DNA from: Craspedostauros australis
Taxonomy: Eukaryota; Bacillariophyta; Bacillariophyceae; Mastogloiales; Achnanthaceae
Direction of reading: 5' to 3'
NCBI GenBank assembly: GCA_026770025.1
Contig: JAMXDE010000007.1
Span: 1,302,001-1,366,000, forward strand
Length of the DNA: 64,000 nucleotides
The position numbers and the translations under genes are program-made. Below the pieces are notes generated by a model that saw only the letters and a program-made list of their open reading frames with translations, was not told where the DNA came from and made no database searches. Positions 58,829 through 64,000 of the stretch are shown here, one piece after another. Numbering within the stretch: position 1 is the stretch's first letter; each line of letters opens with the position of its first letter.

Positions 58829-60982
58829 ATGGCGGGACCGCTGGGTGGCCTCAGCGCCATGAATGACATGAACCAGGCCATGCTTGAAGAACTCATGCGA
58901 CGTCATGGACAACGTCCCCAGAGTGTGCCCGAGGGAGAGAATGAAGACGAAGCCGATGAGTTCGATCCCGACGCTCTGCTCAGCCAGCCTCTCTTCCTGG
59001 ATGGCAGCAACCACACCCTCAACCTCAACAAGGAGGACTTCAACATGTCAGACGGCTCGGACATCGAAGATGCTCTCGCGGATGACACCACCGCCAACGA
59101 CAACAGCACTGTGGCGATGAGCGTGGTTGGAGCGACAAACACCACCAACGGTAACAACATCCACAACGGCCAAGCCCCAAGGGAGAACGGCCACATGCAA
59201 CATGCTCAGATGCAACATCAACACCAACAGCTGTCCAATGGGTCGCAGCATCAGATGCCTGCGATGCCACAGCGCCAACCAAACTCAGACAATGTCACAT
59301 TCGGCATGACAATGGAGATGTATCAGCAATACCAACAGCAACAAGAGCACGAACAACAACGCCAACAACAGCAGCAACGCCAACAACAACAACAGCACCA
59401 ACAACAGCATTCCTCTTCCATGGCCCACAGCTCGATGATGCCAGGCCCTTCGTCTTCTCAGATGAATCAGGATTCTGCACCTCCCATGCCCCGTCGCATC
59501 CAGGAAGCGCAACAGCAACAACAGCAGCAACAACAAAATCATCAAGCAGCCCCGCCTCAACTCCCAGGCGAGATGCTCAATGTCCAGCAACAGCTCGAGG
59601 CTGTGCAGAAACAGATCCAGGCCGTGCAACAACAATCCTCGCACCTCGAGAACCAACTTCATTCGAATCAGCCTCAGATTAATTCGAATGGCCAGGGTCA
59701 TGACAGCATGATGGCATCGCAGCCCTCGCTGGGAAGCTTCCAACCCCAGCATCGACAGCATCCACAGCATCCGCCACCATCGCAGCAATCACAGCAACGC
59801 CAACAATTGCAGCAGATGCAAGCCCAGCGGCAGCAGCAACAGTCGCCACCGACACAGCCGGGTCAAGTCAACGCGCAGACACAAGCGCAGGCCCAGATGC
59901 AGGCGCGCTTCCCAGTCAACATGGCCGGGATGGGCATGGGAAGAGCCCCGCCTGGTCGCTCCATTTCCATGCCGATCGGTCTTGGCGGTGGCGGTGGATC
60001 GTCCCTGTCGGCCTTGGCAGCCATGCAGCAGGGGTCGCTGCAGGCAGCCAGCATGGCGAACAGGCAACAACGACAGCAGCCGCGTCACCCGCAGCAGCAG
60101 ATGCAATTCAACGGCAACGCTAGCAACGGCGCGCTAGGTGGACCCGTTGGGATGCAAATAGACATGTCAGCGCAACAGCAGCAACAGCAACAACAACAGG
60201 CAATGATGCAAACACTCCTCATGCAGCAGCAGCAACAACAGCAACAACAACAACAACAACAGCCCACCGGTGTGAATGCGATATCGCCGCTTGGCGTCAC
60301 ACCTTCGATACCGACAGTCCATCCATTGCAAATGAACCTGACAACGCCCGGGCAGGTGGGGATGAGCAACCTCATGACCGCCGGCAATTTTGATCCAACC
60401 CAATTTCTCAGCCCGCTGCAACAGCAACAGGCAGGACAGCAGCCGCAAAATCCACAGAATCAGCAACCTGGTTCCGATGGCCCGCAGAGCGTTACGGAAG
60501 CGATGGAAAAACTCTGCGAGAGCATGAAGCGCTCCGCGAGGAGCAGAAGCCTCGTCAAGCAATTCTCCAACAGATCCCTCACGCAGCAGAACTCCGCCAG
60601 AAATCTCATTAAGCAGAGCAGCTCGCGCAACCTCTCACGCCAGAACAGCGCCCGCAGCCTCCAGAAGCAGGGCAGCAGCCGCACGCTGGGACGTCAGATC
60701 AGCGGCAGGAACTTGGTGCGTGCCAACTCGGGACGCTCCCTGCAGCGAACCTACTCCGGCCGCATGGGCGGTGAGGACGGGAACTTCCCCGTGCGTCGGC
60801 CCGGTTCCGACACGAAGCACCGCCTGCATCACCAACGGGACCCTCTCGCGCACATGAGCAAGACACCCGTGCGTGGCGTGCTACGACACAAGTCGCAACC
60901 GGCCGTCCTCAAGTCAGTTGCGGCCGCCGCGGCCAATCGCGGCATCACGCAGATTGATGAGAAGTCGCCTGGCATGTTCTGA
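58829..60982 (+). CDS. Q-rich protein with C-terminal nine-residue R/S repeats
   Basis: The product is 717 residues with an ATG in excellent context (ACCATGGCG). No known catalytic domain. Residues 1-90 are acidic (EGENEDEADEFDPDALL and SDGSDIEDALADD). The middle 450 residues are Q-rich with runs such as QQQQQQQQ encoded by mixed CAA/CAG, interrupted by P/H/M-rich stretches. Around residues 573-644 lies an eightfold nine-residue repeat with consensus R-(S/N/T)-L-x-(K/R/Q)-x-x-S-x. A basic C-terminus follows. Such composition is common in transcription co-regulators and condensate-forming proteins, so a nuclear role is possible but unproven. The repeated R-x-x-S pattern is the recognition site of basophilic kinases and of 14-3-3 docking. 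The gene converges on the PDZ protein (437 bp). Confidence 0.8.
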   Translation: MAGPLGGLSAMNDMNQAMLEELMRRHGQRPQSVPEGENEDEADEFDPDALLSQPLFLDGSNHTLNLNKEDFNMSDGSDIEDALADDTTANDNSTVAMSVVGATNTTNGNNIHNGQAPRENGHMQHAQMQHQHQQLSNGSQHQMPAMPQRQPNSDNVTFGMTMEMYQQYQQQQEHEQQRQQQQQRQQQQQHQQQHSSSMAHSSMMPGPSSSQMNQDSAPPMPRRIQEAQQQQQQQQQNHQAAPPQLPGEMLNVQQQLEAVQKQIQAVQQQSSHLENQLHSNQPQINSNGQGHDSMMASQPSLGSFQPQHRQHPQHPPPSQQSQQRQQLQQMQAQRQQQQSPPTQPGQVNAQTQAQAQMQARFPVNMAGMGMGRAPPGRSISMPIGLGGGGGSSLSALAAMQQGSLQAASMANRQQRQQPRHPQQQMQFNGNASNGALGGPVGMQIDMSAQQQQQQQQQAMMQTLLMQQQQQQQQQQQQQPTGVNAISPLGVTPSIPTVHPLQMNLTTPGQVGMSNLMTAGNFDPTQFLSPLQQQQAGQQPQNPQNQQPGSDGPQSVTEAMEKLCESMKRSARSRSLVKQFSNRSLTQQNSARNLIKQSSSRNLSRQNSARSLQKQGSSRTLGRQISGRNLVRANSGRSLQRTYSGRMGGEDGNFPVRRPGSDTKHRLHHQRDPLAHMSKTPVRGVLRHKSQPAVLKSVAAAAANRGITQIDEKSPGMF
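60545..60760 (+). repeat. Eight 27-nt coding repeats (nine residues each)
   Basis: Eight consecutive nine-residue units beginning R-S-L, R-S-L, R-N-L, R-N-L, R-S-L, R-T-L, R-N-L and R-S-L, each with a serine at position 8. The DNA is diverged, so selection on the protein seems more likely than recent slippage. Confidence 0.85.
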
Positions 60983-61419
60983 TTTTTCATGGAACAACAA
61001 CACTACTCGCACTCGTACCAGTGCTCTCTCGTGAAAGTGTGCAGGCGGTGACATTCATTGCCGAGGGTGGGGAATGCATCGGCACGACGAACTGAACTGC
61101 AAACGTACGGATACTCATGTGTTCATGTGAAGAGCATCTTACGAGTACGAGCACACCTTTCAATTGTTAAAGCGAGGTCATTACTACTCTTTTCAAACCT
61201 ACGAACGGTGGCTCTCCAATCAAATAACATCTTTTACTGATTTTGTTTTGTTTCGGAGTCGCATGTCCTCTTCACGAGTGTCTGTGTTTGTTTGTGTAGT
61301 CGTACTTGTTTGAGAAATGTGGTATTATACATTAGTGCGTGCTCGCAGCATGACAATTAAAGACCACCTGGTCTCCTCCACATACTCGACTATTTCACTC
61401 CTTGCTTGTTGTTTCATCA
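60983..61419. other. Intergenic between convergent genes
   Basis: About 440 bp, 3' flanks of the Q-rich and PDZ genes. T-rich runs near 61190-61250 (TTTTGTTTTG) may be part of a 3' UTR. No gene or structured repeat seen. Confidence 0.6.
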
Positions 61420-64000
61420 TCATACCTCCGCATCGGATCGGACACCAACCACCGTCAGTCGACGTTCCTGATTGATCTTGGAGGATATCATGGCCTTGAT
61501 CTGTTCCACCTGCATGCCGCTCACGTCTTCGTCGTCCACCGCCACGAGTGTGTCGCCAACCGACACTTTGCCCCTCAACAAGCTGTTGTCACGGACTTGC
61601 GCGATCGCGATGCCACGCCCGTCTTTGCGGATGGCAAGGATCACGCCGAGGACACCTGGAGGGGCTGTAATTGTGCGCTCTCGCTCGTCGTCGTTGCCGC
61701 TGTGACTGCGAATGCGGCTGGTCCCCTTTCGCTTCGGCGGGGCTTGCGCCTTGGTTGTGCTCGTGATAGATGCCTTGCTAGATTTCGAGTTTGCTTTCGC
61801 CTGGGATGTCTGGTGCTGCGTTTCTGCGTGTTCTATTGCGTCGAGCTGTCTGCCCAAGCGTTTCAACTCGTGCTCCAGCATTTGAGGGGCGATGTCGCTG
61901 AGAGATGGAGCCGTGGATGATCGGTGTGACACCAAGCTGCTGCCGTAGCTCACGATGCTGGATTTGGTGGAGCGGACGCTTCCGGCGCTGGAACGAGCGC
62001 TCATGGACTCCAAATCGGCGGCGATGGATTGAGGTCCCAGAGCCTCCTCCACCTTGTTGTATAGCCACGGACTGGGCGACATGCCTGTGGATCCTGTGGA
62101 TTCGGAAATGTCGTCATCTAGGGTGCTTTGGCCGGTGGCAGCAGCGTTCGAAGAATCGACTCCGTCATGGTGGCCTCCATGTTGCCTTGAGAGCATCTCA
62201 CCCAAGCGCATTCGATTGGCATCGGTCCAAGTTTGCGTGGAGGACGTCGGAAGTATCGTTGCAGCTGCTGCTATTTCCTCATCGAGTGTTGGTAATGACA
62301 TGCTTGGGTTGGTGAAATTTGCTCCGTCTGTGTTTTCGGAGAGATTCCCTGTCGTGGCTTCGGCGATGCTCACATCTTGCTCTTGCGTGGCAGACACGTA
62401 AGGGTGTTCTCGCACGTAGTCGCTGTCCGCACTGTGCGCGTCAAAGCCATCATAGCTGCGCAAGTCTCCGTCATGAAGCTGCCGCAATCGCTTTTCCAGT
62501 TCGGACGGAGCGACGTATCGCCCGGTCTCCTTCGTCTGCGTCGGGTTTGGGAATGATGCCCAGGTGGATTCCGACTGTCCTGCCGTCTGCGTCGTCTGTC
62601 GGGATGGACCTGACATGACCGATGTTGACAGATCTGTGCTGAGATTGTCACCGAAGTAATGCACATTCTCCGGTGTGTCACGGGGCGACGGAGGAAGCTT
62701 GAAGTGGACCTTGCGCATCTTGTGTTGCTTCTGCTTCTGCGTGTGCGTTTCCTGCCGTTGCTTGTTGGATGGCGTCAGATCCGGCACCTTCTGTTGCAAC
62801 GCCGAAGGAGAAGAAGTCTTGTTGGTTTGCTTCATTGCCGTGCGGATGGTCGAAGGCAAGGGCGCTTCAGTAGCCATCTGGTCCTGTGGGTCCTTGTGAC
62901 GGATCTTGACGTCAGCCCATGGCTTGGCCAGAGGTCGGATGGCGTTCGGATGTCGGGCTTGGTTGGCGAAGAAGGATGTTGTGTTTGCCATCTGCCGTGT
63001 ACTCTTGGATGCTGCCGACAGCGAAACGGAGAACACCGAGCTGTCATTCTCCTTGTTGCTGAAGCTCCCGTTGCTTTCAAAGCCGTTCGACCAGTTGTCA
63101 TTATCATTCCATCTCTGGCGGTTTTCGCCTGAACTCCCATCCTCATCCCCGCCACTGCCGTCGCTGGAATTGACGAATGGGGATTCGTCGAGGTCGACAG
63201 ACTGCTCTGTGCCAGTCTCCCACCCGAAGGCATCTTCTGTTGCCTGGTCGAAGCTGCCGTTCCTTGCATCTGACTCGTAGTTTGCTTGACCGTTGCTGTC
63301 CCCGGCTGATGTTGTGTGGTTACGCTCATGGTCATGGTCATGGCCCTCGCTGCGGTCAAAATCGTTGTACTGGTCCGAATCAGTGTCGTTTGCATGCCAG
63401 CGCATGTTGTGCCCGTTGACCATGCTCGGTCCGTTCTCAAACCGTTGATCTTGCATGAGACCACTATCGATACCATCATCGTCGTCGTCGTCGTCGTCGC
63501 TGCCATGAATAGCGATCTCGATGCCCATACCATTGCCGTGTACGCTCTCGTCACTCACTTCGTCGCTATCATCATCATCGCCATCGCCACTGTCGTCATT
63601 GAACGACGGGGCAACCGTCGGCCTTTGAAAGGAGAACAGATTCTGTGGTAAGACTCCCTCGAAGAATTCTTCGTTGTCCACATCCACCGGTCCTGCGTCA
63701 TCCACGGATACCGGACCATGGATCTGCAGGTCCTCGAGGAGTTCTGCGCGATCGGAGATCGGGGACAGGGTGGCTGTTCTATGATCCATCAAGAAGGTCT
63801 GCGTCTTGAACGCACCCCCATTTTGGCGATCTGGCGTCCCGAACATTGAAGTTCGTGCGGAGATGCCCAAGGGAGTTGGGAGCGTTGTAGTTGACGGATC
63901 GGGCAGCCCGGGCAGCGCCGCCGAGTCGTCGACGGAGAATGGTGTGGTGTAGAGGGAGCTTTCGTCAAAGCTGCCGAGGGCCGGTCCGCGGTGCTTGCTC
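61420..64000 (-). CDS. PDZ-domain scaffold protein (5'-partial, runs off right edge)
   Basis: The open frame continues without a stop to base 64000, so at least 859 residues are in the window and the start lies outside; the apparent start at 63870 is a TTG. Most of the protein is low-complexity and probably disordered: S/T/D/N-rich with acidic runs (DSGDGDDDDSDEVSDE, DDDDDDDDG) and Q/K patches. One PDZ domain lies in the last 90 residues: GVLGVILAIRKDGRGIAIAQV followed by SLLRGKVSVGDTLVAVDDEDV and VEQIKAMISSK, with the carboxylate-binding loop near GVLGVI. The GLGF-type loop is replaced by a GVLGV version. A scaffold or membrane-tethering role is typical. It converges on the Q-rich gene. Confidence 0.82.
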   Translation of the reverse strand, partial: SKHRGPALGSFDESSLYTTPFSVDDSAALPGLPDPSTTTLPTPLGISARTSMFGTPDRQNGGAFKTQTFLMDHRTATLSPISDRAELLEDLQIHGPVSVDDAGPVDVDNEEFFEGVLPQNLFSFQRPTVAPSFNDDSGDGDDDDSDEVSDESVHGNGMGIEIAIHGSDDDDDDDDGIDSGLMQDQRFENGPSMVNGHNMRWHANDTDSDQYNDFDRSEGHDHDHERNHTTSAGDSNGQANYESDARNGSFDQATEDAFGWETGTEQSVDLDESPFVNSSDGSGGDEDGSSGENRQRWNDNDNWSNGFESNGSFSNKENDSSVFSVSLSAASKSTRQMANTTSFFANQARHPNAIRPLAKPWADVKIRHKDPQDQMATEAPLPSTIRTAMKQTNKTSSPSALQQKVPDLTPSNKQRQETHTQKQKQHKMRKVHFKLPPSPRDTPENVHYFGDNLSTDLSTSVMSGPSRQTTQTAGQSESTWASFPNPTQTKETGRYVAPSELEKRLRQLHDGDLRSYDGFDAHSADSDYVREHPYVSATQEQDVSIAEATTGNLSENTDGANFTNPSMSLPTLDEEIAAAATILPTSSTQTWTDANRMRLGEMLSRQHGGHHDGVDSSNAAATGQSTLDDDISESTGSTGMSPSPWLYNKVEEALGPQSIAADLESMSARSSAGSVRSTKSSIVSYGSSLVSHRSSTAPSLSDIAPQMLEHELKRLGRQLDAIEHAETQHQTSQAKANSKSSKASITSTTKAQAPPKRKGTSRIRSHSGNDDERERTITAPPGVLGVILAIRKDGRGIAIAQVRDNSLLRGKVSVGDTLVAVDDEDVSGMQVEQIKAMISSKINQERRLTVVGVRSDAEV

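Overview
The window looks like nuclear DNA of a photosynthetic stramenopile, most probably a diatom. The reasons are: mostly intronless, widely spaced genes on both strands; a Copia-class retrotransposon of the kind common in diatoms; and a stand-alone 3-dehydroquinate synthase whose N-terminus carries a signal peptide ending in an A-F motif, the hallmark of diatom plastid import. A predicted twin-arginine thylakoid signal on an alpha/beta hydrolase and a vacuolar sorting receptor agree with this. The species cannot be named from the sequence alone. No rRNA, tRNA or CRISPR array was seen.

Layout. 1 to about 2980: 3' part of a Copia retrotransposon entering from the left edge, followed by about 4 kb of gene-poor sequence. 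7255-12915: a giant secreted protein with 42 cysteine-rich DUF4215-type repeats and a bacterial-type extracellular C-terminal domain. 15484-16350: a small type I membrane protein. 17116-32207: a large inverted duplication. Two STAND-type ATPase genes (COG3899-like AAA_16 plus helical repeats) point away from each other, share a nearly identical 4130-nt core, and flank a glycosyltransferase gene with two tandem fucosyltransferase-like domains. 32414-34765: a mitochondrial ABC1/UbiB-family atypical kinase. 36.5-51.3 kb: an endomembrane- and metabolism-rich stretch with a vacuolar sorting receptor, an alpha/beta hydrolase, an alcohol-acyltransferase-like enzyme, a nonaspanin (TM9SF), a BTB-BACK-SPRY protein, plastid dehydroquinate synthase and a PA-TM-RING ubiquitin ligase. 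The ligase carries the only intron I could define confidently. 52.3-64 kb: a SAM-dependent methyltransferase-like protein, nucleoporin Nup107/Nup84, a Q-rich protein ending in a nine-residue R/S repeat, and a PDZ protein leaving through the right edge.

These are ordinary eukaryotic loci, not one co-regulated system. Functional links are loose: the sorting receptor, the nonaspanin and the PA-TM-RING ligase all belong to the endomembrane system. The most unusual features are the head-to-head STAND ATPase pair, whose cores look recently homogenised while their termini have diverged, and the giant DUF4215 protein, whose last repeats expand as an exact 195-nt higher-order unit. Also notable are a 53-codon poly-Gln upstream ORF whose stop overlaps the nonaspanin start, and a 50-nt perfect alternating purine-pyrimidine tract beside the ligase gene. 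Several start codons were moved inward to the first sensible ATG, because the longest open frames begin at TTG or GTG.
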